Shown piece by piece: positions 1-7,685 of a stretch of 64,000 bases of DNA. The position numbers and the translations under genes were made by a program. The stretch covers positions 1 through 64,000 of the forward strand of contig NZ_JAPSLK010000028.1 of NCBI RefSeq assembly GCF_031180885.1, in the 5' to 3' direction. This DNA comes from Saccharothrix sp. (GTDB taxonomy: Bacteria > Actinomycetota > Actinomycetes > Mycobacteriales > Pseudonocardiaceae). How positions within the stretch are numbered: the first letter of the stretch is position 1; each line of letters opens with the position of its first letter. Under the pieces are notes generated by a model. The model did no database searches. It had not been told where the DNA came from and was given only the letters and a program-made list of their open reading frames with translations.

Positions 1-2639
1 TAGCGGGGGTCGTGGGGGACGCGGTGGGGCAGGTCGCCCATGTCCGGGTCGCCGCGGTGGTGGGAGATGCCGGACGGGGTGGTCTCGCCGTGCCGGGCGT
101 GCGCCTCGTCGATGTCGGGACGGTCGGTGTCGTGCTGGTTGGGGGTGTTCGGGTTGTCGGCGCTGTCCGGGCGATCGGTGCCGTCGGTGCGGTCGGGGTC
201 GGTGTGGGGCTGGTCGGACTTGTGGGGGGTGGTGTCCTCGCGGGTGTGGGGCGGGGTGTCGGGGTCGCGGTCGCGGGTGGGCGGGGACCACTGGTCCGGG
301 TCGCGCTTGGGCGGCTGTGTGGAGTCGGGGTCCCGGCGAGGGGACGGGGTGTTCTCCGGGTCGCGGCGGGGCGTGGGAGTGCTGTCCGGGTCGCGGCGGG
401 GGGACGGGGTGCTGTCCGGAGAGCGGTGCGGTGGTGTGGGGGTGTTGTCGGGGGTGCGGTGGGGTGGCGTCCAGTTCTGCGGGTCTTGGCGGGGGGACGG
501 GACGCTGTCGGGGGAGCGGCCCGGGGCGTGCGGCGGTGGCGTGTCGCCGCCGCGGGGGCGGGGGGCGTCGGGCCCCGTGTGCTGCGGGCCGCGTTGGGTG
601 GGCATGCCGGATTGGGGTGGGGCCGAGTGCGGGCCGCGCTGGGGTGGAGGGCCGGCGTTGGGGTGGTTCGGGGACGGGTGGGTGGACGGACCTGGGTGCG
701 GGCCGGGGCTGGTGGGGCCGGGGCCGTGGGTCGGCGTGTGAGGGCTCGGTGCGTGAGAGGGCGGCGTGTGAGGGGTCGACGGGCTCGACGGGCCGTAGGA
801 GGACGGGCGCGGGTTGTCCGGGGTGCGGGCGGGCGGGACGCTGGAGCCCAGGTCGCCGCGGTTGCCGGGAGTGCCGGTCCAGCCGGCTCCGCCGCCGGGG
901 CGGTTGCCGCCGGTCGGTGCGCCGCCGCCGCTGTTCGGGGTGCCGCCGCCGGGTGCCCCGGCCGGGGCCTGGCCGGGCGGAGTCGTCGGCGTGGACGACG
1001 GGGAGTTCGGGTCGCGTGGCGTCGAGGACGCTGCGGGCTGGTCCGGGCGGGGCGGAGCGTCCGGGGGTGCGGCGGTGGACGAGTGCGTCGAATCCACCCG
1101 GGACGGGGTGGGCGACGGCGTGTTCGGGGTGCCTGAGCCACCGCCGGGAGAGGAGCCACCACCGGGCGATGAGCCGTAACCGGGAGACGAGCCGCCGCTG
1201 GGAGACGAGCCGCCGGGCGACGGCGAGCCGCTGGAGGGCGACGTGGAGTGGGGTGCGGGCTGGCCCATGGGGCCGCCGCGGTGTTCGCCGGACGCGCGTG
1301 GCGAGTCTGGCGACGACGGTGACGACGGCGTGTAAGGCGAGGAAGGACTCGTCGGCGACGATGGCGGGTTGGCGCTGCCGGGACCGCCTCGGTTCTCGCC
1401 CAAGCCCCGCGGCTGGTCGGAGTCCGGGCTGTTGCCGCCGGGATCGCGGCCCGGGCGTGGGGCACCGGTGGGCGTGGTGTCGCCGGGGTCGGCGCGGCCG
1501 GGGCGCGGGGTGTCGGTGGTGGTCGGGGTGCTCGACGTGTTCGTCGTGCCGTCTCCCGGGCGGTTCGACGGCGGGGTCGAGTCGCTGTCCGGGCGTGAGG
1601 ACGAGTTCGGGGTGGAGGACGAGTTCGGGGTCGACGAGGACGGTGAGTTGCCGTCACCGGAGCCGTTGCCGTCGGAGCCGTTGCCGTCGGAGCCGTTGCC
1701 GTCGGAGCCGTTGCCGTCGGAGCCGGTGCCGGTGGAGCCGGTGCCGGTGGAGCCGTTCGGGGTGTCCACATTGGACTTCCCCGTCTGGAGGAAGCCGCCC
1801 TTCTTGATGTTCTTCGGGTCCAGCACGTCCAACCCGGTCGCCTTGCCGGCGATCTTGCCCAGGACCTTCATCACCTTCTCGAACACCTCGACCAGACGCT
1901 TCAGCATCGGCGAGACCTTCTTGATGGTGTCCAACAAATCCTGGATGATCTTCGCGATCTTCGCGGCCCACTTCGAAATCGCCGTCACCGCCTGCGCGAC
2001 GATCACCGGCGTCCCGAAACCCAGCGAGAACACCGCCTCCAACACCCAGGCGATGAGCTTCCCCACCAGATCCGCGATCAGGTCGCGCACCATCTCGCGC
2101 ACGAACCCGACCACCATGCCCATCATCCCGACAACCGTGCCGACCGTCCCCGCCGCCGACGCCGCACCGGTCAGGGCGTCACCGTGCGCCGAAGCGTTGG
2201 TCAGGTACCGCGAAGCCGCCGCACCACCCCAACCCGCCGTACCCTTGGCCACCGCCGCCTTGTAGTCCTCGGCGATCTTCCCCAACTCGGTGCCGACGTT
2301 GTTCCACGTCGTCGCATACGACTCGATCACCGGCGGGTTGCCCGCCAGCCAGTCCAGCATGTCCTTCAACGGCTGGACGTGCTCCATCAAGAACGACGCC
2401 GACGACGACATCAACGTCCCGAACGGGTCGATCGCCATCGCCGCGGCGTCCGCGGCCAGGCCGACCATCCCCAGACCCGCCTGGATCCAGTTGCCGTCCT
2501 TGATCCCGTTGAACGTGTCCATCGCCGACTCCGCGATGGAGATACCGGTCGCCCACCCGTTGTCACCGGTGCCGGCGTTGAACACCCCACCGGGCTCGGC
2601 GGGCGGGGCGGCCACCAGCGGGTTCTCGGGATCGGTCAT
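1..2639 (-). CDS. WXG-like, Pro/Ser-rich ESX-type protein (3' end outside window)
   Basis: Open from ATG at 2639 to the left edge with no stop, so at least 879 codons and C-terminus unseen. Residues 1-280 are mostly helical, with a WGG turn in a WXG100-like helical pair (TAGWGGAAASRYL, about residue 135) followed by hydrophobic stretches near 160-215 and basic helices to about 280. Beyond about residue 295 it is low-complexity Ser/Thr/Pro/Gly/Asp, first GSDGN pentapeptides, then repeats of the type DPDSTPSPRR. A GGTGG-like ribosome site precedes the ATG. This architecture is known from actinobacterial polymorphic toxins exported by ESX systems; the toxin domain would lie beyond the edge, so toxicity is inference. 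It follows the kinase gene by 127 nt on the same strand. Confidence 0.7.
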   Translation of the reverse strand, partial: MTDPENPLVAAPPAEPGGVFNAGTGDNGWATGISIAESAMDTFNGIKDGNWIQAGLGMVGLAADAAAMAIDPFGTLMSSSASFLMEHVQPLKDMLDWLAGNPPVIESYATTWNNVGTELGKIAEDYKAAVAKGTAGWGGAAASRYLTNASAHGDALTGAASAAGTVGTVVGMMGMVVGFVREMVRDLIADLVGKLIAWVLEAVFSLGFGTPVIVAQAVTAISKWAAKIAKIIQDLLDTIKKVSPMLKRLVEVFEKVMKVLGKIAGKATGLDVLDPKNIKKGGFLQTGKSNVDTPNGSTGTGSTGTGSDGNGSDGNGSDGNGSDGNGSGDGNSPSSSTPNSSSTPNSSSRPDSDSTPPSNRPGDGTTNTSSTPTTTDTPRPGRADPGDTTPTGAPRPGRDPGGNSPDSDQPRGLGENRGGPGSANPPSSPTSPSSPYTPSSPSSPDSPRASGEHRGGPMGQPAPHSTSPSSGSPSPGGSSPSGGSSPGYGSSPGGGSSPGGGSGTPNTPSPTPSRVDSTHSSTAAPPDAPPRPDQPAASSTPRDPNSPSSTPTTPPGQAPAGAPGGGTPNSGGGAPTGGNRPGGGAGWTGTPGNRGDLGSSVPPARTPDNPRPSSYGPSSPSTPHTPPSHAPSPHTPTHGPGPTSPGPHPGPSTHPSPNHPNAGPPPQRGPHSAPPQSGMPTQRGPQHTGPDAPRPRGGDTPPPHAPGRSPDSVPSPRQDPQNWTPPHRTPDNTPTPPHRSPDSTPSPRRDPDSTPTPRRDPENTPSPRRDPDSTQPPKRDPDQWSPPTRDRDPDTPPHTREDTTPHKSDQPHTDPDRTDGTDRPDSADNPNTPNQHDTDRPDIDEAHARHGETTPSGISHHRGDPDMGDLPHRVPHDPR
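1666..1755 (-). repeat. six 15-bp tandem units in the WXG-like gene
   Basis: Four exact copies of ttgccgtcggagccg (1666-1725) and two variants gtgccggtggagccg (1726-1755). In the coding frame they give GSDGN x4 and GSTGT x2, the junction between the structured N-terminus and the disordered tail. The unit is a multiple of three, so copy-number change would keep the frame. Confidence 0.9.
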
Positions 2640-2737
2640 GCGGTCCACCCCCGCGCACCGCATCCGCGCACGTCACAACAGAACACCAAGGCGCTGCCCT
2701 CCCCATAACAGGCACTGGTCATCCACAATGACGCATC

Positions 2738-2757
2738 CCGGACCAGAACGGTTCCGG
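2738..2757 (-). terminator. possible hairpin after the histidine kinase gene
   Basis: Read on the minus strand, CCGGAACC and GGTCCGG pair around a short loop with one bulged A, starting 10 nt after the kinase stop codon. There is no T-run, so it may only be a weak terminator or attenuator before the WXG-like gene. Confidence 0.35.
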
Positions 2758-2766
2758 ATTCGTCGA

Positions 2767-3939
2767 TCAGGCGTGCACACCGGCCTGGTACTTGGGCACC
2801 CGCACGCTGATCTTCGTCCCCAACCCCTCCGCCGTCTCCACGACCAGGCCGTAGTCGTCGCCGTAACACCTGCGCAGGCGCTCGTCGATGTTGCCCAGGC
2901 CGATCCCGGCCGTCTCGCCGACCTGACCGGCCAACGTCCGGCGCAGGGCCTCGGGGTCCATGCCGATGCCGTCGTCCTCGATGGTGATGTGCGCTTCCTC
3001 GCCCGCGTCCGCCGCCTGGATGGTGATGTGCCCGGGCCCGACCTTGCCCTCCATGCCGTGCCGCACCGCGTTCTCCACCAGCGGTTGCAGGCACAGGAAC
3101 GGCACGGTCACCGGCAGCACCTCGGGCGCGATCTGCAACGTCACCTTCAGCCGCTCCCCGAACCGCGCCCGCTCCAGCGCCAGGTACTGGTCGATCGACT
3201 TCAACTCCTCCGAAAGCGTGGTGAAATCACCCGCCCGGCGGAAGGAGTACCGGGTGAAGTCGGCGAAGTCGAGCAGCAGAGTCCGCGCCTTCTCCGGGTC
3301 GGTGCGCACGTAGGAAGCGATGGCGGACAACGAGTTGTAGATGAAGTGCGGCGAGATCTGCGCCCGCAGCGCCCGCACCTCCGCCTCCACCAACCTGGTC
3401 CGCGACCGGTCCAGCTCGGCCAGCTCCAACTGCCCGGACGCCCAGCGCGCCACCTCGTTCGTCGCCCGCACCAGGCCCGCCGACGGCTCCCGGCTGTACG
3501 CGGCCAGCACCCCGACCACTCGGCCCTCCACGGTCAACGGCGCGAGGACCGCCGAGTGCACGGGGCAGTCCGGCGAACCGCACGTGATGTCGAACGCCCG
3601 CGTCCGCCCGGTCGCGAACACCTCCCGCGCCAGGTCCATGGCGTCCGCCGCGTGGTGCTCGCCCTCCCCCTCCCACGCCACGACCTCGGTCTCGTCGGTC
3701 AGCGCCAGCGCGGGCGTGCCGAGCAGGGTCCGCAGGTGCTTGGCGGACTTCTTCGCCGCGTCCGGCACCAGCCCCGCGCGCAGCGGGGGAGCGGCGGACC
3801 ACGCGGTGTGCAGGGTCTCGAACGTGATCCGCTGCTCGTGGGTCAGGAAGTCGTTGCGGGTCCGCGACGTCCGCCACAGCGTGATCACCACGGCCAGGCC
3901 GGCGAGCAGTATCGCCCCGGCCGTCCACAGGCCGTTCAC
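2767..3939 (-). CDS. LytS/YehU-type sensor histidine kinase
   Basis: 390 aa. One N-terminal membrane helix (about 5-22), a GAF-like sensor region (about 50-170), then the His-kinase domain of the LytS/YehU family with QISPHFIYNSL (phospho-acceptor His about 198) and a HATPase N-box PLVENAVRHG followed by glycine boxes. The GTG start at 3939 overlaps the symporter stop as GTGA, so the longer frame reaching to 4299 is only the overlapped part of the symporter gene. It is the last gene of a four-gene overlapping operon with a LytTR regulator, DUF485 protein and symporter. By analogy with BtsS/BtsR it probably senses a small carboxylate; ligand is inference. Confidence 0.9.
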   Translation of the reverse strand: MNGLWTAGAILLAGLAVVITLWRTSRTRNDFLTHEQRITFETLHTAWSAAPPLRAGLVPDAAKKSAKHLRTLLGTPALALTDETEVVAWEGEGEHHAADAMDLAREVFATGRTRAFDITCGSPDCPVHSAVLAPLTVEGRVVGVLAAYSREPSAGLVRATNEVARWASGQLELAELDRSRTRLVEAEVRALRAQISPHFIYNSLSAIASYVRTDPEKARTLLLDFADFTRYSFRRAGDFTTLSEELKSIDQYLALERARFGERLKVTLQIAPEVLPVTVPFLCLQPLVENAVRHGMEGKVGPGHITIQAADAGEEAHITIEDDGIGMDPEALRRTLAGQVGETAGIGLGNIDERLRRCYGDDYGLVVETAEGLGTKISVRVPKYQAGVHA

Positions 3940-5645
3940 AGCCGGTCCTGACTGCGCAGACCCAGGTTCTCCGGCGCGTGCAACCGCACCATCACGTGGT
4001 TCACCCCCGGCGGCACCTTGCGCGGTGTCAGCAGCGACACCACGTACATCACGATGAACCCCAGCGGCACGGTCCACGCCGCGGGCCGGGCCAGGAACAC
4101 GTTCCCACCGCCCGCGCTGATCGTCACCAGCCCGGCCACCAGGGCGGGCACCCCGCCGGCCAGCATCCCGGCCACCGCCCCCGCCGTGGTGATCCGCGTG
4201 CTCCAGATCCCCAGCACCAGCAACGGGCACAGCGACGACGCCGCCACCGCGAACGCCAGCCCGACCATGTCCGCCACCGGCACCTTGCCCACCAGCCACG
4301 TCATGCCCAGCGGCACCAGCACGGCCAGCACCGTGGACACCCGGAACCCGCGGATCCCGCGGAACTTCAGCACGTCCCGGCTCAGCACCCCGGCCAGCGA
4401 CACCATCAGCCCCGACGACGTCGACAGGAACGCCGCGAACGCGCCCCCGGCGACCAAAGCACCCAGCAACTGCCCGCCGACCCCGTCCACCATCCGGCTG
4501 GGCAGCACCAGGACCACCGCGTCGGTGTCCCCGGTCATCAGCAGCTCCGGCGTGTAGAGCCGGCCCAGGGCGCCGTAGATCGGCGGCATCAGGTAGAAGA
4601 TCCCCAGCAGCCCCAGCACGATCAGCGTCGTGCGGCGCGCGGCCCGGCCGTTCGGGTTGGTGTAGAAGCGGACGATCACGTGCGGCAGGCCCATCGTGCC
4701 CAGGAACGTCGCGATGATCAGCGAGTACACCGCGTACAGCGGGAAGTCGTCACCGCCGCGCAACGGCAGCGCCCAGGACGCGTTGGTGTTGAACGGGATC
4801 GACGCCACGTGCGGCACCGGCGCGCCCTCCGGGAACACCAGCCGCGACCCGGCCGCGATGGTGTGCTCGCCCGGCCCGAACTCCGCCGGCCCGTCCACCT
4901 CCGAGCCGTCCACCACGCCGTCGCCGCGGAACGCCACCGCCTGCTCGACGCGCACGGACGTGTTGGTGTCGAAGGAGACCGTGGTCTCGCGCGGGAACAC
5001 CGGGAACTCCGGCCCGGTCAGGTCCCGCGCCCCGTGCGCCTGCCACGCCACGACCAGGAACACCACCGGCACGGCGATCGCGGTCAGCTTGAGCCAGTAC
5101 TGGAACGCCTGCACGAACGTGATGCTGCGCATGCCGCCCGCGATGACGTTCGCCGTCACCACCACCGCGACCACCAGCGCGCCCACCCAGTCCGGCGCGC
5201 CGGTCAGCGTGTGCAGCGTGAGCCCCGCGCCCTGGAGCTGCGGCAGCAGGTACAGCCACCCGATGCCCAAGGCGATCACGCTCGCCACGGCGCGCACGGC
5301 GGGCGAGCCGAACCGGGCCTCGGCGAAGTCCGGCAGCGTGTACGCGCCGCTGCGCCGCAACGGGGCCGCGACGAGCGCCAACAGCACCAGGTACCCGGCG
5401 GTGTAGCCGACCGGGAACCACAGCATGTCCGGCCCGTGCGCGAAGATCAGCCCGGCGATGCCCACGAACGACGCCGCCGACAGGTACTCGCCGCCGATCG
5501 CCGAGGCGTTCCACCACGGGGACACCGTGCGCGAGGCGACGAAGAAGTCCGAGGTGGTGCGGGAGATCCGCAGCCCGTACGTGCCCACCAGCACGGTGCC
5601 GACCGCGACCACGACCACCGCGATGATGCCGTACGAACTGCTCAC
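3936..5645 (-). CDS. SSS-family sodium/solute (acetate-type) symporter
   Basis: 569 aa, about 13 hydrophobic segments, of the sodium:solute symporter family. The motif GLPHVIVRFYT is typical of the ActP/MctC acetate-pyruvate branch. A hydrophilic stretch of roughly 100 residues between helices in the middle (rich in V/G/E, around residues 200-290) is also seen in actinobacterial members. GTG at 5645 was chosen because it gives VSSSYGIIAVVVV, begins the first membrane helix and overlaps the DUF485 gene stop as GTGA. It is paired with a DUF485 protein, as ActP is with YjcH in other bacteria. Substrate (acetate, pyruvate or similar) is inferred. Confidence 0.88.
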   Translation of the reverse strand: MSSSYGIIAVVVVAVGTVLVGTYGLRISRTTSDFFVASRTVSPWWNASAIGGEYLSAASFVGIAGLIFAHGPDMLWFPVGYTAGYLVLLALVAAPLRRSGAYTLPDFAEARFGSPAVRAVASVIALGIGWLYLLPQLQGAGLTLHTLTGAPDWVGALVVAVVVTANVIAGGMRSITFVQAFQYWLKLTAIAVPVVFLVVAWQAHGARDLTGPEFPVFPRETTVSFDTNTSVRVEQAVAFRGDGVVDGSEVDGPAEFGPGEHTIAAGSRLVFPEGAPVPHVASIPFNTNASWALPLRGGDDFPLYAVYSLIIATFLGTMGLPHVIVRFYTNPNGRAARRTTLIVLGLLGIFYLMPPIYGALGRLYTPELLMTGDTDAVVLVLPSRMVDGVGGQLLGALVAGGAFAAFLSTSSGLMVSLAGVLSRDVLKFRGIRGFRVSTVLAVLVPLGMTWLVGKVPVADMVGLAFAVAASSLCPLLVLGIWSTRITTAGAVAGMLAGGVPALVAGLVTISAGGGNVFLARPAAWTVPLGFIVMYVVSLLTPRKVPPGVNHVMVRLHAPENLGLRSQDRL

Positions 5646-6025
5646 GAACGTTCCACCAGCTCCGCGAACTCCCGCTCGCCGCGCTCGGCCTGCCGCACGT
5701 AGAACCACCCGGCCAGCACCAACACCGGGAACACCAGCACGCCCAGCAGCAGCCACGGCAGCGGCAGCCCGAGCAGGCGCTGCGAGGTGACCGACGGGAC
5801 CAGCGTGAACACCAGCGGGAGCGCCGCCACGCTCCCGCACACCACCGCGCACAGCAGCAGCCCCAGCCGCCGCTGCGTCCGGATCAGCGACCGCATGTAG
5901 ACCGCGCCCAGCTCGCTCTGCTCGTCGATCTCCCGCGACGCCGGGTACGGCCGAGGCACGCGCGGCGCACGCGTGCGCGGGCTGGTCACCACGACGCGCT
6001 GGGTCGGCTTCTCCGGGGTGGTCAT
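5642..6025 (-). CDS. DUF485 family membrane protein
   Basis: 127 aa with two transmembrane helices (about residues 50-75 and 85-108) after a basic N-terminus, and a charged tail ending FAELVERS. This matches DUF485/YjcH proteins that sit beside acetate-type symporters. ATG at 6025 overlaps the stop of the LytTR regulator gene (ATGA), and its own stop overlaps the symporter start (GTGA), so all three are translationally coupled. The N-terminal 45 residues, rich in Thr, Arg and Pro, are longer than in enterobacterial YjcH. Exact role unknown. Confidence 0.85.
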   Translation of the reverse strand: MTTPEKPTQRVVVTSPRTRAPRVPRPYPASREIDEQSELGAVYMRSLIRTQRRLGLLLCAVVCGSVAALPLVFTLVPSVTSQRLLGLPLPWLLLGVLVFPVLVLAGWFYVRQAERGEREFAELVERS

Positions 6026-6846
6026 GACGGCTGCCGGTTGCGCCGGACCAGCAGTTGGCGCAGGTGCCGGGCGTGGCGCCGGCTGACCGGCAGCACCGCG
6101 CCGCCGATGTTGACGCTCAGGTGCCCGTCCTCCAGGCGCAGCTCGTCGATGTGCCCGAGGGAGACCAGGTGGCTGCGGTGGATGCGGACGAACCCGGCCG
6201 ACCGCCACCGCTCCTCCAGCCCGTTGAGCGCCGCCCGCACCAGCCCGCTGCCGGTCGCCGTGTGCAGGCGGGCGTAGTCGCCGTGCGCCTCCACGTACCG
6301 GATGTCCGCCAGCCGGATGAACCGCGTGATGCCGCCGAGTTCGACCGGGATGACCTCGTCACCCACGTCCGGGGCCTTCTCCGCCGGGGCCGGCACCGGT
6401 TCCGCGGCCTTGAGGTCGAGCACCTCGTGCACGATCCGGTGCACGGACTCGGCCAGCCGCTCCGGCCGGACCGGTTTGAGCAGGTAGTCGAGGGCCTTGA
6501 GTTCGAACGCCTCGACGGCCGGCTCCTGGTGCGCGGTGACGAACACGATCGGCGGCGGCTGCGCGAACCGCGACAGCACGCGCGCGAGGTCCAGCCCGTC
6601 CAGGCCCGGCATCCGGATGTCGAGGAAGACCGCGTCCACGCCCTGCCCGGCGTGCAGCGTGCGCAGCGCCTTGGTGGCGTCCGTGACGGCCTCGACGTGC
6701 CCGATCCGGGGGTCCGCCTTGAGCAGGTAGACCAGGTCGTCCAGGGCGGGCGCCTCGTCGTCCACGGCGAGCACGCGGAGCCTGCGCTCCAGCGCCCCGC
6801 GGCGTTCCGGCCCCTCACAGATCGGGCAGGGAAGTCCTGACGTCAT
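6022..6846 (-). CDS. LytTR-family response regulator
   Basis: 274 aa. Receiver domain at about 23-140 with acidic pair D29-D30, phospho-acceptor Asp about 76 in FLDIRMPG, and Lys in LLKPVRP. The C-terminal part (about 165-270) is a LytTR DNA-binding domain with RYVEAHGDYARLHT and FVRIHRSHLVSL. It is the first gene of the operon that ends with the LytS-type kinase, so it likely activates this operon in response to the transported carboxylate. The N-terminus before residue 20 contains CPIC and is atypical; an internal start cannot be excluded. Confidence 0.9.
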   Translation of the reverse strand: MTSGLPCPICEGPERRGALERRLRVLAVDDEAPALDDLVYLLKADPRIGHVEAVTDATKALRTLHAGQGVDAVFLDIRMPGLDGLDLARVLSRFAQPPPIVFVTAHQEPAVEAFELKALDYLLKPVRPERLAESVHRIVHEVLDLKAAEPVPAPAEKAPDVGDEVIPVELGGITRFIRLADIRYVEAHGDYARLHTATGSGLVRAALNGLEERWRSAGFVRIHRSHLVSLGHIDELRLEDGHLSVNIGGAVLPVSRRHARHLRQLLVRRNRQPS

Positions 6847-6879
6847 GGAATTCCAATGCGGGTTCGACGGCGTCGGCGA

Positions 6880-7188
6880 TTAGACCATTGGATGGTCATC
6901 CTCGCTCTTCAGCCCCACCGGAGGCAATGACCGCCGCGCGGCCTGAGCGTCACCCAGCGTGACCTCCAGTTCGAGGAACGCCTCCTCGGCCCGCCGAGCC
7001 GCCACCCCGACCGACGCCGCAGCCGCCGTCCCGACCATCCGCCGAGTGGGTTCCTGCAGCTCACGCACCAGATCGGACCACCGACTGGCCAACCGCGCCA
7101 GCTCCCCCAACCGCTCGACCAACTCCGCCGGCGACCCGGGCACCCCACCGCGAAGCGCCGCGAGATCCCCTCGCGGATCGACACCCAT
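6880..7188 (-). CDS. small hypothetical protein, helical
   Basis: 102 aa, not assigned to a family. ATG at 7188 is chosen because GGGGG lies 8-12 nt upstream; an ATG at 7221 would add 11 residues. The sequence is nearly all amphipathic helix with Ala, Leu, Arg and Glu, reminiscent of small WXG100-like or regulator-associated proteins, but without a WXG motif. It sits 33 nt upstream of the LytTR regulator on the same strand and might be co-transcribed with it. Confidence 0.55.
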   Translation of the reverse strand: MGVDPRGDLAALRGGVPGSPAELVERLGELARLASRWSDLVRELQEPTRRMVGTAAAASVGVAARRAEEAFLELEVTLGDAQAARRSLPPVGLKSEDDHPMV

Positions 7189-7376
7189 GACACGCCCCCA
7201 CCGATCCGCCACCCAGGTCACCGATGCTCCCGCCGGCCCGCGACGAGGTCAACGCTCCACGCCAGTGGTCTCAATTGGCCCCGCGTGATCACGCCCACTC
7301 CCGCCGCACCCTCCGCCTTTCGCCGCGCACCGCCACCCCCCGCCGCGCCGCGGCCCCAACGCGTTTCGCCGCGCTC

Positions 7377-7597
7377 CGCGCGGCGGGCCGGCTCCCAGCC
7401 ACAGGTGGGGCCTCGGTTCCCCCACCGTATGGCCTGCCCGAAGGGCTGCCACAGATTTCCCGGGTGCGGCCAAAAGTTTTGCGAGGATCGAGCAAAAGGT
7501 TTCAGCGGCACCCGGAAAATCTGTGGTTGGCTCCGCCAGGCCATGCGGTGGGGGAACCGACGCCCTTCCTCCCCCATTGGCGGCCTGCCCGCCGGCG
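7377..7597. repeat. long imperfect palindromic element in a 459-bp gene-free gap
   Basis: The gap 7222-7680 has no credible gene. Its centre folds on itself: 7413-7436 pairs with 7537-7560 (23 of 24), 7449-7466 with 7509-7526 (17 of 18, contains ccacagatttcc / ctgtgg), and 7476-7481 with 7493-7498. Weaker complementarity extends outward to about 7377 and 7597. The whole would form a hairpin or cruciform about 220 nt long. No terminal repeats or target duplication typical of an insertion sequence were seen. It looks like a mobile or regulatory palindromic repeat; function unknown. Confidence 0.75.
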
Positions 7598-7610
7598 AGG
7601 CGCTTGTGAT

Positions 7611-7685
7611 CTTGAGGGCGCGCAGCGCGTTCAGCTTGAGAGCGCGAAGCGCGTCGCCGAACAGCGAAGCGCAGCGTGCCTCAAG
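7611..7685 (-). terminator. tandem and inverted cttgag repeats at the end of the BTAD gene
   Basis: Two tandem 24-bp units begin with cttgag at 7611 and 7635, each followed by gcgcgcagcgcg-like sequence. Its complement ctcaag at 7680-7685 overlaps the stop codon of the regulator gene. On the minus strand this gives a GC-rich stem-loop right after the stop, a plausible terminator, without a clear T-run. Confidence 0.45.

Noticed and set aside
7377-7597. insertion sequence
   Set aside because: No transposase frame, no target-site duplication; only a palindromic element.
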